Of a stretch of 30,623 nucleotides of DNA, positions 1-8,221 are shown in pieces. Location of the stretch: the IMG/VR virus record IMGVR_UViG_3300030451_000328, positions 1 to 30,623 of that record. The stretch is one strand, 5' to 3'. The first letter of the stretch is position 1. Each line of letters opens with the position of its first letter. The DNA is from a virus. The position numbers and the translations under genes were made by a program. The notes below the pieces were generated by a model. It ran no database searches and was not told the DNA's origin. It was given only the letters and a program-made list of their open reading frames with translations.

Positions 1-468
1 TTAGCTAGAGGGGCTTGGCTAGATAGAGGCATCCAAGAGTTTCCTATAGCAGCAGGCTTAGATGGATATTTATATTTCCATGAGAATGGTTTTGATGATG
101 GGAGCACAGCCCCTGCTTCAGCTATATCTGCACACATTGAGTCTAGTCAGTTTGATATTGGTGACGGTAATAACTTTTCTTTTGTTAGCAAGCTAATACC
201 AGACGTAACTTTTAGAAACTCATCAACGTCTACGCCAAGTGTAACTTTTACGATGAAAGCCAGAAACTTTCCTGGGGGTAATTACCTTGAGACAGATGAC
301 GAAACAATTTCAAAAACCGCATCCGTTCCTGTAGAGCAGTTTACTAATCAAACCTTTGTAAGATTAAGAGGTAGATCAATGGCACTTCGTGTGGCATCAA
401 CAGAGACAGGTATGACTTGGCGGCTTGGATCGCCAAGACTAGATATAAGACAAGATGGAAGAAGATAA
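1..468 (+). CDS. Tail/stabilisation-type structural protein, C-terminal part
   Basis: The frame is open from the first base of the window and stops with TAA at 466-468, so only about the last 155 residues are present. The end of the protein is distinctive: V-R-L-R-G-R-S-M-A-L-R-V, then W-R-L-G-S-P-R-L-D-I-R, then D-G-R-R at the terminus. I recall this type of C-terminus from large tail-associated or DNA-stabilisation proteins of marine podoviruses, where the R-G-R and D-I-R-x-D-G-R-R pieces recur. Its position at the head of a rightward virion-gene series agrees with a tail or head-tail connector role. The next gene starts inside its stop codon (TAATG), which suggests one operon. The family assignment rests on the C-terminal signature only; the N-terminus and domain content are outside the window. 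Confidence 0.7.
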   Translation, partial: LARGAWLDRGIQEFPIAAGLDGYLYFHENGFDDGSTAPASAISAHIESSQFDIGDGNNFSFVSKLIPDVTFRNSSTSTPSVTFTMKARNFPGGNYLETDDETISKTASVPVEQFTNQTFVRLRGRSMALRVASTETGMTWRLGSPRLDIRQDGRR

Positions 469-722
469 TGTCTACTAGAGGAATCCCTGCCCCGTACTTC
501 CCCTCACCCCCACAAGGGTATGATCCAAGATACTTTGCAGAAGTGGTTCGTGCTTTCTCTGTATACATACAACAAACACAAAACCCAGGAACTGCTGTAT
601 TTAATACTTTAAATCTGCTAAACTTGCCAGTACATGCAGATAATGCAGCCGCTGTTAGTGGTGGTTTAGAGGTAAATGATGTGTATAAAACTTCAACAGG
701 TGAATTAAGGATAGTGGTATGA
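468..722 (+). CDS. Small conserved phage protein of unknown function (84 aa)
   Basis: The start was placed at the ATG at 468, which overlaps the previous stop as TAATG and has a GGAAGAAG purine stretch just upstream. An in-frame start further upstream at 417 would overlap the preceding gene by about 50 bases and is less likely. The product begins M-S-T-R-G-I-P-A-P-Y-F-P-S-P-P and contains P-R-Y-F-A-E-V-V-R-A-F-S-V-Y-I-Q, a probable amphipathic helix, then an N-T-L-N-L-L-N-L-P segment. No enzyme motif, membrane segment or signal peptide is visible. It is probably a virion or assembly accessory protein because it is sandwiched between a tail-type gene and further virion genes, but no function can be assigned. 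Its stop overlaps the next start (ATGA). Confidence 0.75.
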   Translation: MSTRGIPAPYFPSPPQGYDPRYFAEVVRAFSVYIQQTQNPGTAVFNTLNLLNLPVHADNAAAVSGGLEVNDVYKTSTGELRIVV

Positions 723-952
723 GCGATGAAACAATTATAATAATGCCTGATGGTGGCAAGTGGAAGCCTTCAAGCTCTGTTGATACATTACAATGCCATC
801 ATTGTGATAACTTAGTAGACACACCAGAAGAAGTCGCCACATACCCAGATGGTAATTGTCCAGACTGTGGAAAGTCTTGGACAGGAGAAACTAAACGGCA
901 CACAACTATCACTGTGACAATGCCGCAAGCAGCAGGTGGAGGTACTTTGTAA
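719..952 (+). CDS. Small zinc-ribbon protein (77 aa)
   Basis: Two CxxC knuckles are visible, C26-H-H-C29 and C47-P-D-C50, spaced as in rubredoxin-like or zinc-ribbon folds. The intervening segment N-L-V-D-T-P-E-E-V-A-T-Y-P-D-G-N is short and polar. The C-terminal third is T/V-rich and ends in A-A-G-G-G-T-L. The zinc site is a direct reading of the motif; binding of zinc is inferred. Such ribbons occur in phage proteins that contact nucleic acid or that stabilise small folds, and the sequence does not distinguish these. The start overlaps the previous stop as ATGA and its own stop overlaps the next ATG as TAATG, so it is translationally coupled on both sides. Confidence 0.8.
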   Translation: MSDETIIIMPDGGKWKPSSSVDTLQCHHCDNLVDTPEEVATYPDGNCPDCGKSWTGETKRHTTITVTMPQAAGGGTL

Positions 953-1881
953 TGGTTAAATCTTTTTTTGACAGGAAAGGTGCGGGGGCAAAAACAGTAA
1001 AACCCAAACCAAAACCCACCTATAAACCTAAATCTTTTGCTGATATGAAAGGTGGCGTTAACGCACCATCAAAATCTAAAAAGAAAAAAGCAAGCAATAA
1101 AAAGCAATCAGGCCTTGCGAGTGGTATAAAGTCTCTTATGGGTAAATTAAATTTAAGTGGCCCACCTACCGCAGGAGCAAAAGCAGCCAGAGATAGATTT
1201 ATTGGCACTCCCGAAAGCAGAAGAAAAAAGAGGCGTAAGAAAAGAAGGCTAAGAGCAGAGCGAGAAGCAGCTAAACAAAATCCTCAAATAACACCCATAG
1301 CTACACCTACTCCACCAGAGGCAGGGCTTCCGTCTATACCACGTAGTCGAGAAGTAACGCCTGAGATGCGTAGAGCAGCATTGCAGATCTTTGAGTCTCA
1401 ACAGGGGGCAGGTCAAGTCCCTTATTACATGGCTGCTGCTAGAAATCAGTTTAACCCTAATATGAGTCCCGCATTTCAATATGCGGCTCAGAACTATGAC
1501 GTTCTTGGTGGCGCACAACGTCTTGCTCCTCGTCCTATGGAGATGATGAGCGTAGCAGAACGACAGCAGATTAACAGGATGGCAGAAGGGATGGCTAACC
1601 CACCACAGATTGGCCCACCAAGATCTAGATTTCCTGGGATTCCACCAGGATTTCAATTACCTACAGGTGGAGACACGCCTGTAACGTCTACAGGTGGAGA
1701 CACGCCTGTGTCTCTTCCTAGAATGCCAATGCCTTCACCACAACAAGATTATCAGCAAGGCATGGATATGATTATGCGCGGCGGTGGTAAGGGTGGCCCT
1801 GCAACAGGTCAACAGTTCATGCCCCCGCAAGGTCTTGCTGCTTTATTAGCTCAAAGGTTTGGTAGATTCGGAGGTCAGTAA
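952..1881 (+). CDS. Basic, proline-rich probable virion protein (309 aa)
   Basis: No known domain was recognised. The N-terminal 110 residues are very lysine/arginine-rich (for example K-S-K-K-K-K-A-S-N-K-K and R-R-K-K-R-R-K-K-R-R), which suggests nucleic-acid contact. The middle contains a helical-looking segment (V-T-P-E-M-R-R-A-A-L-Q-I-F-E-S-Q) and the C-terminal third is rich in P, M, Q and G with a short tandem repeat T-G-G-D-T-P-V. The composition fits a disordered, DNA-associated or packaged protein, but this is inference. It lies between a zinc-ribbon gene and the lysis genes in the same operon; the start is TAATG-coupled and the stop is followed by TAATG of the next gene. A GGAGG for that next gene lies inside its last codons. 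Confidence 0.75.
   Translation: MVKSFFDRKGAGAKTVKPKPKPTYKPKSFADMKGGVNAPSKSKKKKASNKKQSGLASGIKSLMGKLNLSGPPTAGAKAARDRFIGTPESRRKKRRKKRRLRAEREAAKQNPQITPIATPTPPEAGLPSIPRSREVTPEMRRAALQIFESQQGAGQVPYYMAAARNQFNPNMSPAFQYAAQNYDVLGGAQRLAPRPMEMMSVAERQQINRMAEGMANPPQIGPPRSRFPGIPPGFQLPTGGDTPVTSTGGDTPVSLPRMPMPSPQQDYQQGMDMIMRGGGKGGPATGQQFMPPQGLAALLAQRFGRFGGQ
1661..1709 (+). repeat. 22-bp direct repeat in coding sequence, period 27 bp
   Basis: Positions 1661-1682 and 1688-1709 are identical 22-mers beginning CTACAGGTGG. They encode two copies of T-G-G-D-T-P-V in the proline-rich tail of the surrounding gene, in frame. It is probably a recent slippage duplication within a disordered segment. Confidence 0.9.
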
Positions 1882-2096
1882 TGCCCGCAACAATAATTGA
1901 CGAATATAAAGTATTTCCCAGAATAATGATGTTAGTCGTTACGATCTTAACATATCAAAGTGTGCACTGGTATATGAGCTTGCCCGATCCAAGTCTAGAA
2001 CAGAGTGGTCTGGTATCGATATGTATGGGCGCATTAACAGGTTGTTTTGCTGTTTGGATGAACAAAGAAGCAAAGACTGACAGGGGTGGACAATGA
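1881..2096 (+). CDS. Small two-helix membrane protein, candidate holin (71 aa)
   Basis: Two hydrophobic stretches are visible: roughly residues 13-32 (R-I-M-M-L-V-V-T-I-L-T-Y-Q-S-V-H-W-Y-M) and 43-60 (L-V-S-I-C-M-G-A-L-T-G-C-F-A-V-W-M). They are followed by a charged tail, K-E-A-K-T-D-R. This is a small class II-holin-like layout in the inner membrane, and I recall similar small proteins beside lysis genes in marine phages. A second membrane protein and a GH19 endolysin follow directly, so this is most likely part of the lysis cassette. The start has a good GGAGG and overlaps the previous stop as TAATG; the stop overlaps the next start as ATGA. Holin activity is inferred from size, topology and context. 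An antiholin role is equally possible. Confidence 0.75.
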   Translation: MPATIIDEYKVFPRIMMLVVTILTYQSVHWYMSLPDPSLEQSGLVSICMGALTGCFAVWMNKEAKTDRGGQ

Positions 2097-2476
2097 TTGC
2101 TCGGATGATAGGGCCGATAGCCAATCTAGCAGGAAGTTGGCTTGATGCAAAGTCACAGGCACAAGCTGCCAGTGCAAAATTAAAACTTACAGAGGCGGAA
2201 GCAAAAGCGAAAATAATGCTCTCAAAAGAGACATCAATCGCCGACTGGGAGCGCATCATGGCACAGGGTTCTCAATCGAGTTGGAAAGACGAATGGTTTG
2301 TCATTGTCCTGTCAATCCCACTTATTTTAGCCTTTATTCCAGGTGCAGAAGGTTGGGTTGATCGTGGTTTTGAACAACTCTCTAAAGCCCCAGACTGGTA
2401 TTTTTACAGCCTTGGAATTGCAATTTCAGCCAGTTTTGGTGTGCGTGGAGCAACAGCATTCTTTAAGAGGAAGTAA
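2093..2476 (+). CDS. GTA-type 3TM holin family protein (127 aa)
   Basis: The N-terminal 16 residues are hydrophobic, followed by an Ala/Lys/Glu helix (about residues 17-48) likely to form a coiled coil. A conserved-looking W-K-D-E-W (64-68) leads into two membrane segments, about 69-84 (F-V-I-V-L-S-I-P-L-I-L-A-F-I-P-G) and 102-120 (W-Y-F-Y-S-L-G-I-A-I-S-A-S-F-G-V-R-G-A). This order matches the holin family first described in gene transfer agents (Pfam GTA_holin_3TM), which is widespread in phages of Alphaproteobacteria. The role would be permeabilising the inner membrane for endolysin release. The gene ends in TAATG with the GH19 endolysin, which supports the role. Whether this or the preceding 71-residue protein is the actual lysis timer cannot be told from sequence. 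Confidence 0.85.
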   Translation: MIARMIGPIANLAGSWLDAKSQAQAASAKLKLTEAEAKAKIMLSKETSIADWERIMAQGSQSSWKDEWFVIVLSIPLILAFIPGAEGWVDRGFEQLSKAPDWYFYSLGIAISASFGVRGATAFFKRK

Positions 2477-3087
2477 TGAGTGACGCATTAAAAACATTAC
2501 AAAAAACGATAGGGGCTACACCTGACGGTGCGTTTGGCCCTAACACTGCAAAGAAGATCTGTCATCACTACGCTCTAAATCCAGAGCGTGGGGCACACTT
2601 TCTTGGTCAGTTGGTACATGAAAGCGGTACGTTTAGATATGTAGAAGAAAATCTAAACTACAGCAAGGAAGCTATACTGGCAGTGTTTGGCAAATACTTT
2701 AAAACAGAAGCAGAAGCTGAAAGCTGTGCACGTAACCCACAGGCACTAGCTGATCGTGTATACGGTGACAGGATGCAAAATGACGGTCAAGGGTGGCTGT
2801 TTCGGGGAAGAGGTTTTCTCCAATGCACGGGAAAAATAAACTATTCTCAGTTTGCAGCAGACATGGATTTACCAGAAATCATGAAAGATCCTGACCTTGT
2901 AGCCACAAAATACCCTATGGAGAGTGCGATTTGGTTCTTTCATAGAAACAAGTTGTGGGAGATATGTGACGAAGGTGTTAACGATGAGGTAATTAAGAAA
3001 ATTACTAAAAGGGTAAACGGTGGATATAATGGCCTAAAGCATCGTAAAGAAGAGACAAAGAAGATATATAGTTGGCTAGACGATTGA
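2476..3087 (+). CDS. GH19 chitinase-like endolysin (203 aa)
   Basis: This is a glycoside hydrolase family 19 protein expected to cleave the glycan strand of peptidoglycan during lysis. The first 28 residues resemble a short peptidoglycan-binding half-repeat (G-A-T-P-D-G-A-F-G-P-N-T-A). The catalytic region has H-E49-S-G-T-F-R-Y-V-E-E58-N-L-N-Y, where E49 is the likely general acid and E57/E58 the second acidic residue. It also has the family signature G-R-G-F-L-Q (111-116) and T-G-K-I-N-Y (118-123). The C-terminal part carries V-N-G-G-Y-N-G-L, also typical of the family. The length is normal for phage GH19 lysins and there is no signal peptide, so export depends on the holin. It is coupled to the upstream holin by TAATG. 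The short gap 3088-3129 holds only a GGAG ribosome-binding site for the next gene. Confidence 0.93.
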   Translation: MSDALKTLQKTIGATPDGAFGPNTAKKICHHYALNPERGAHFLGQLVHESGTFRYVEENLNYSKEAILAVFGKYFKTEAEAESCARNPQALADRVYGDRMQNDGQGWLFRGRGFLQCTGKINYSQFAADMDLPEIMKDPDLVATKYPMESAIWFFHRNKLWEICDEGVNDEVIKKITKRVNGGYNGLKHRKEETKKIYSWLDD

Positions 3088-3129
3088 GGTAATAAATGAT
3101 AAAGTTTAATAGAACTTCTGGAGATTAGT

Positions 3130-4233
3130 ATGGTTCTACCCCTGTTAATGAGCATAGGATTACCTGCACTGGCAGGTACAGGTGCGCTTGCCAGTGTGCC
3201 ACTTCTTGGAACTATGGGAGCCGCAGGTCTTGCAGGTATTGGCGCAGGGCTTGGTTCTTTCCTACAAACAGGTGACATTGGTAAAGGTATACAAACAGGA
3301 CTTACTTCTTTTCTAGGCGGCAAAATACTAGGTGGTCTTACGGGTGGTGGGCTAAAAGACAGCACAGCTATGGATCGCATTCTGAGTCCACAAGTGGGCG
3401 CACAGCAAGCCGCACAAAGCTCAATAGAGGGTAGTAAATTTTTAACCGCACTCCCTACAGGAACTGAAGGCAGCTTGTTTTCGGGTGGTATTCAAGGCGC
3501 GGCAGCAGGAGCTATGCTCCCAGGTGTAGTACCCGCAGCGTTTATGGGTCAGGCTATGACAGACGCTCAGATGATGCAGCAAAGCGGTAAAGATGATGAT
3601 GACGAAGACACACGTCCACCGATGCCAAATCCAATGATGAGAACATACAACCCTGATCCATTTGCATCGGGAGGAGGCGAAGGTTTATATTTTCAGTATC
3701 AAAGAAGACCTAGGATGGATGGCACACAACCACAATATCCATACTATTATGCAGATGGTGGTATACTATCTCTCGCAAAAGGTGGCGAAGCCAAAGTCGA
3801 TGCTGATGCAATGATGGAAGAAGCAGGCATGAATGAGAAAGACCTTATATCTGAAGCTATTCTTGCAATTAAAGGTATGAAAAGTGAAGAAGAAGCAAAA
3901 ATAATCTTAGGTACTTTTCTTGCGAAATATGGTAGAGCACAATATTTAGAATTAATAGATTCCGTACAGTCTGGAGAGTATGATGATACTGTAGAACGTT
4001 TTGCTATGGGCGAAAAAGGAATAGTTAAAGGCCCAGGAGATGGGTCAGGTAAAGATGATATGGTTCCCGCTACGCTTGATGGACAACAAGATGTTCTTTT
4101 AACCGAAGATGAATTTGTGTTGCGACAACCAACGACCAATGCACTTGAAAAAGCGTTTGGAGGCGGGTTTTTAGATAAAATTAACGAAGCCGAAAAAGAT
4201 GCACCAGAAGTGTTAAGAAGAATGGTGGGATAG
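3130..4233 (+). CDS. Probable internal virion protein with glycine-rich hydrophobic N-terminus (367 aa)
   Basis: The first ~75 residues are a Gly/Ala/Leu hydrophobic region (G-T-M-G-A-A-G-L-A-G-I-G-A-G-L-G-S-F-L) followed by G-K-I-L-G-G-L-T-G-G-G-L, typical of membrane-active or ejected phage proteins. An acidic patch D-D-D-D-E-D lies near residue 157. At about residue 208 is A-D-G-G-I-L-S-L-A-K-G-G, a motif repeated in the 761-residue protein downstream. The C-terminus has G-P-G-D-G-S-G-K-D-D-M-V-P-A-T-L-D-G followed by V-L-L-T-E-D-E-F-V-L, which I recall from internal proteins of marine podoviruses. The function, probably packaging inside the capsid and ejection, is inferred from these signatures and from neighbours. 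A GGAG lies 8 bases before the start. The stop overlaps a GTG start of the next gene. Confidence 0.75.
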   Translation: MVLPLLMSIGLPALAGTGALASVPLLGTMGAAGLAGIGAGLGSFLQTGDIGKGIQTGLTSFLGGKILGGLTGGGLKDSTAMDRILSPQVGAQQAAQSSIEGSKFLTALPTGTEGSLFSGGIQGAAAGAMLPGVVPAAFMGQAMTDAQMMQQSGKDDDDEDTRPPMPNPMMRTYNPDPFASGGGEGLYFQYQRRPRMDGTQPQYPYYYADGGILSLAKGGEAKVDADAMMEEAGMNEKDLISEAILAIKGMKSEEEAKIILGTFLAKYGRAQYLELIDSVQSGEYDDTVERFAMGEKGIVKGPGDGSGKDDMVPATLDGQQDVLLTEDEFVLRQPTTNALEKAFGGGFLDKINEAEKDAPEVLRRMVG

Positions 4234-4646
4234 TGAAAGTAAGCTTAGTGCCTCAAGAGGCAGTGGGTCATATATGGAAGGAAGTTGATAGGGTATTAAA
4301 TAAGAGCGTAGCCACAGTAAAAGATAAATCAGAAATGATTGACATCTTAGACGGCATTTACGATGGCACTTATGTTCTTTGGGTTGTAATGGATGAAGAT
4401 GACAGCATAGTAGCTGCATTTACTACAAGACTCATAATATATCCTCAACGGAAAGCATTGGCCTTAGATTGGGTAGGTGGAACGCAAATGAAAGAATGGT
4501 CTGACGATTTAATAGAGACTATGAAGCGTTACGCAAATGAGTTAGGCTGTAGTCATTTAGAGGGCTACGGAAGAAAAGGTTGGGGTAGAGCATTGAAACA
4601 GTATGGATTTTATCCTGAATATATAGCTTACCGAATGGAGTTGTAA
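4233..4646 (+). CDS. GNAT-like acetyltransferase-fold protein (137 aa)
   Basis: The start is a GTG that overlaps the preceding TAG stop. The protein begins with a helix containing W-K-E-V-D-R-V-L, then a predicted beta-rich core (Y-V-L-W-V-V-M-D-E-D-D-S-I-V-A-A-F-T-T) followed by a helix (W-S-D-D-L-I-E-T-M-K-R-Y-A-N-E-L) and the ending G-C-S-H-L-E-G-Y-G-R-K-G-W-G-R-A-L-K-Q-Y-G-F. This is the strand-helix arrangement of short GNAT-like proteins found beside internal virion genes of T7-like and marine podoviruses. The usual acetyl-CoA loop (Q/R-x-x-G-x-G/A) is only loosely matched by G-R-K-G-W-G, so enzymatic activity is uncertain. It may instead be a structural or chaperone use of the fold. 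Its location between internal virion genes supports a virion-related role. Confidence 0.65.
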   Translation: MKVSLVPQEAVGHIWKEVDRVLNKSVATVKDKSEMIDILDGIYDGTYVLWVVMDEDDSIVAAFTTRLIIYPQRKALALDWVGGTQMKEWSDDLIETMKRYANELGCSHLEGYGRKGWGRALKQYGFYPEYIAYRMEL

Positions 4647-4647
4647 G

Positions 4648-5925
4648 ATGGGAAAAGGCAAGCAAGCACCCGCAGATTCAACAGTGCGTCAAACAAACTT
4701 ACCTGAGTATGCTGACCCATACTTTCGCAGGCTGCTTCAGGGTGCTGAAGAAGCATCTATGCCTTTTGATCCAGTAACAGGTCAGTCAACATATGTCCCT
4801 TATCAGGGTGAGCGCCTTGCTCCATCTTCCATGTATGGTGATATTCAAGCCTCTCGCGCCATGACACGCGGCATAGCGCAGTCAGGCATCCCAGGAATGC
4901 AACAAGCTATGGGTGCTCAACGTGCAGGAATGGCAGCTCAACAAGAGGGTATGGATGTAACTCGTAGAGGTATCGGCTATACAGAACAGGGGATTGGTAA
5001 TCTTCGTGAGATAGGTCAGTACGATACTGGTAGGTTTGATCCGTATTCAAATTTTCGTATGGCAAACTACAATCAGTTTGGTTTTCAACAACCAGAGCGT
5101 TTTAGCGGTATAGCTGCCGCTCAGTACATGTCTCCCTACATGGATGCAGTGGTTGATGAGCAGAAGCGTGGTGCTATACAAGACTTTCAAAGGCAGCAGG
5201 CAGGCAGAGATGCTGCCGCAGTACAAGCAGGTGCATTTGGTGGTTCACGTCAAGCAGTAGGCGATTATCTTGCCGAAGAAGGTCTAATGGATACTCTTGG
5301 CGGTATAGAAGCTACAGGCAGGCAGCAGGCTTTCCAACAAGCGGCACAGCAGTTTGGCCTTGATCGTGCAGCAAGAATGGAAGCGGAAAGATCTCAAGCA
5401 GCAGAACTTGCTAGAGTGCAAGCAGGTCGCGCAGGTGAGATGGGTCGTGTGCAAGGTGCAGAGGCATCTGAACTAGCTCGTATTCAACAGGCATTAGAGC
5501 AATCTCGTCAGTTTGGCGCAGGTCAGGCTCTTGCCGCAGAACAAGCGGCTTTGCAAGGAGCAGGTCAGCTAAATACATTTGCTCAAGGTCTTGGTGGTCT
5601 TGGTATGAACGTTGGTCAGCTTGGTCAAAGTCTTGCAGGTTTAGGTGAACGTCAACGTGCAGCCGATATACAGGGCGCACAGCTACTTGAATCTGTAGGA
5701 CGTGACATCAGAGCAGAGGATCAGGGTAGACTTGACCTTGCTTACGAAGATTTTCAACGTCAGCGTGACTACCCAATGCAACAGTATGAAAGATTTGCAG
5801 GGCTGCTACGTGGTATACCTGTGACTCCTAACATAGAACAGCAACGTATGGTTAACTATAATCCAATACAACAAGCACTTGGCGCAGGCATATCGGCACT
5901 TGGTCTATATAAGGGTCTAGCATAA
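4648..5925 (+). CDS. Gln/Ala-rich helical internal virion protein (425 aa)
   Basis: The N-terminus (D-S-T-V-R-Q-T-N-L-P-E-Y-A-D-P-Y-F) is followed by long stretches rich in Q, A, G and R that should form extended helices or coiled coils, about residues 160-370. A recognisable element is R-D-A-A-A-V-Q-A-G-A-F-G-G-S-R-Q-A-V near residue 190, which I recall from internal proteins of HMO-2011-like and related marine phages. The end (N-P-I-Q-Q-A-L-G-A-G-I-S-A-L-G-L-Y-K-G-L-A) is hydrophobic and may insert in a membrane. Such proteins are thought to be packaged inside the capsid and to form part of the ejection channel; here that is inference from composition and position. A GGAG in the end of the previous gene serves as ribosome-binding site, and the stop is coupled to the next gene by TAATG. 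Confidence 0.75.
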   Translation: MGKGKQAPADSTVRQTNLPEYADPYFRRLLQGAEEASMPFDPVTGQSTYVPYQGERLAPSSMYGDIQASRAMTRGIAQSGIPGMQQAMGAQRAGMAAQQEGMDVTRRGIGYTEQGIGNLREIGQYDTGRFDPYSNFRMANYNQFGFQQPERFSGIAAAQYMSPYMDAVVDEQKRGAIQDFQRQQAGRDAAAVQAGAFGGSRQAVGDYLAEEGLMDTLGGIEATGRQQAFQQAAQQFGLDRAARMEAERSQAAELARVQAGRAGEMGRVQGAEASELARIQQALEQSRQFGAGQALAAEQAALQGAGQLNTFAQGLGGLGMNVGQLGQSLAGLGERQRAADIQGAQLLESVGRDIRAEDQGRLDLAYEDFQRQRDYPMQQYERFAGLLRGIPVTPNIEQQRMVNYNPIQQALGAGISALGLYKGLA

Positions 5926-8210
5926 TGAATATATTAGAGCTTCAGGACAATCTTAAAGATGTATCAGACGATGTATTGATGAAAGAAATGCAGATGCCAT
6001 CAGGCAATGCACCACAGTTTCTTATCCTGAGTGAGCTAAAACGCCGTAAGCGTATGCGTGATGAATTTCAACGTCGTAAAGCAGCAGATATTTCTACAGT
6101 GGCAGAAGAAACCATAACCGCAGCAGGGATGCCGCAGCAAGGTATTATGCAAGCAGCACGTGCGATGGCACCAGAAAGTTCAATTGCACAAAACACAGGC
6201 ATAGATACGGCTATGTCAACGCAGCCAACCCAAGCACCACAGCAACTACAGATGGCAGCAGACGGTGGTATTTTAAAACTGGCTAATGGAGGAAGGGCAG
6301 GCGTTGGTTTTCGTAGCGGCACTACTACAAGTGCTATTGCTAATTTAAAAGTAAATTTTCCTGAGCTTTATGAGCAGTACAAAGACGAACCTGAGATATT
6401 AGAGCAACTAGCTCTTTCTAAACTAGATCCTGCTGTAGAACCTTATGGATCATTTGCTGAAGACATCGGTACGTTTGATTTTACAGACAAAGCAGCGCCT
6501 TTTAAACCTACAGCAAGCATGTTTAAAATGGATGACAGTGGGGGGTATTACGGTGATATAGATAGGTCTATTGATTCCATAAAGAAAGTGTTTCAACTTG
6601 AAACTGAACCGCAATCTCGATTTGGTAAGTTTATAAGACCTTACTTACGTCCAGATAGAGATCCAGAAGCATTCATGTACCCACCTGCACAACCAGGCCA
6701 ATATAAGTATCAAGGCAATATGTTTACCCTTAACCCAGATGGGACTATGGTATCCGAGGCAGGGATTCCAGTTGATGATGCAGGTAAAGCGGCTATCTTA
6801 GCGGCTAATTTACCTAAAGTGCCGATTCCAAACTATGGAGAAAAAGACGAGCTACCCCCTGGTGCTATTGAACAAGATTTTGCAAGTTTAATTGCAGATG
6901 ATTCAGATGGCACACCTGTAGAGCCTTTAGATCTTTACAACTTGCCACAGTCAATAATAGATGCAAGAAAGATGTCTACTCCTTCTAGTTTAGATTTTAT
7001 AGCTTCCGATGGAGTTCCGTCTAGCAGGGTAGGTGGATTTAGTGGTGACATGACCTCATCAAGCATTGTGCCTACTAGAGTAGATGTGCCGATAGAGGGC
7101 ACAGAAAGACCCCCTGCATTTGATCGTTATCCAGAACCTGCAATACCTGAACTACCTGATTTATCTGGTGTTGAGGAGCAGCAAGCTCAAGATGCTGTTA
7201 AAGCGTACTTAGCAGGAGAAGACTTTCCAGAAGGCAACGTATCAGACGTTGTAGCCATGTTAAATAAAGCACGAGAGTTTCAGGAAAGTGATACGTACAC
7301 CCCACCTGAAGAGATATACAGCGGAGATCCTAGAGAAATTGCTAAGTATCAAGGAGCTAGTGACGAAGAAATACAAGCAATCAGTGATCGCCTTGCCGTA
7401 GAGGCAGATGAAGCAGAAGCTAAGAAAATAGCAGACACAGCAGCCCGTAAAGCTGTAGAAGAAGATTTAGCAGCGGAAGATGCAGCAGCGTTCCTAGCGT
7501 TAAATCAACCTCCTGAAACTCCTACTTTTATGGAACAAGTCTCCGAGATTATTGCAGCAGGACAAGAAAACGCAGATGAAAGACGGGCTGAAAAAGAAGA
7601 ATTAAAAAGACTTATTGAACAAGCAGATATAGAACGTGGTGGATATGAATCTGCTGCAAAAAAAGCACAAGAACTAGAAAGACAAGAAGAATTAAAAAGA
7701 CTCGCAGAAGAAGCGACAGGAACAAGAACAGGAACAGGAAAAGCCTCTGGAGCAGCTACAGACTTAGATGCTGAGATTGCTAGACAGTTACAGAAGCTAG
7801 ATAAAGAACGGGATGCTAATAAGTGGTTAGCTTTAGCAGAAGCAGGGATGAAGATGATGTCTTCTACCAACCCTACACTGCTCGGCGCAGTCGGTGAAGC
7901 AGGTCTTGCGGGAACTAAAGCATTAAAAACTAGCCAGAGCGAAGATTCTAAAACTAGATTAGGACTTCTTGCATTACAACAAAGAGCTGATGCAGCAAAG
8001 ACCAAAGGCGGTATGACTACTTATCAAAGACAAATGTTAGGAAAAGGCTATATCGCGGAAGGTAATAAAATAATAGAAAGAGGTCAGCTTGCACAAAATC
8101 CTGAACAAGTTGCTGAAGGTAAAGATCTAGTAGCCTACGGAAGACTATTAGCAGGGCTTCCTTCTTTAGGTTCATCAGGAATGACTAGAACGACTGTACC
8201 TGTAGCATAA
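5925..8210 (+). CDS. Large acidic internal virion-type protein (761 aa)
   Basis: The N-terminus (L-Q-D-N-L-K-D-V-S-D-D-V-L-M-K-E-M, then P-Q-F-L-I-L-S-E-L-K-R-R-K-R-M-R-D-E-F) is a helical, basic-acidic module I recall at the start of internal proteins in marine podoviruses. A-D-G-G-I-L-K-L-A-N-G-G-R-A-G-V occurs near residues 111-126, matching the motif of the 367-residue protein. The middle is proline- and acid-rich with no recognised fold. Residues about 480-640 are strongly helical (E-A-E-A-K-K-I-A-D-T-A, E-E-L-K-R-L repeated twice). The C-terminal part contains G-M-K-M-M-S-S-T-N-P-T-L-L-G-A-V-G-E-A-G, a helix resembling a membrane-interacting segment. No catalytic motif was found. The role, an ejected or scaffolding-like internal protein, is inferred from the family resemblance and gene order. 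Confidence 0.72.
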   Translation: MNILELQDNLKDVSDDVLMKEMQMPSGNAPQFLILSELKRRKRMRDEFQRRKAADISTVAEETITAAGMPQQGIMQAARAMAPESSIAQNTGIDTAMSTQPTQAPQQLQMAADGGILKLANGGRAGVGFRSGTTTSAIANLKVNFPELYEQYKDEPEILEQLALSKLDPAVEPYGSFAEDIGTFDFTDKAAPFKPTASMFKMDDSGGYYGDIDRSIDSIKKVFQLETEPQSRFGKFIRPYLRPDRDPEAFMYPPAQPGQYKYQGNMFTLNPDGTMVSEAGIPVDDAGKAAILAANLPKVPIPNYGEKDELPPGAIEQDFASLIADDSDGTPVEPLDLYNLPQSIIDARKMSTPSSLDFIASDGVPSSRVGGFSGDMTSSSIVPTRVDVPIEGTERPPAFDRYPEPAIPELPDLSGVEEQQAQDAVKAYLAGEDFPEGNVSDVVAMLNKAREFQESDTYTPPEEIYSGDPREIAKYQGASDEEIQAISDRLAVEADEAEAKKIADTAARKAVEEDLAAEDAAAFLALNQPPETPTFMEQVSEIIAAGQENADERRAEKEELKRLIEQADIERGGYESAAKKAQELERQEELKRLAEEATGTRTGTGKASGAATDLDAEIARQLQKLDKERDANKWLALAEAGMKMMSSTNPTLLGAVGEAGLAGTKALKTSQSEDSKTRLGLLALQQRADAAKTKGGMTTYQRQMLGKGYIAEGNKIIERGQLAQNPEQVAEGKDLVAYGRLLAGLPSLGSSGMTRTTVPVA

Positions 8211-8221
8211 AGGGGCTATAA

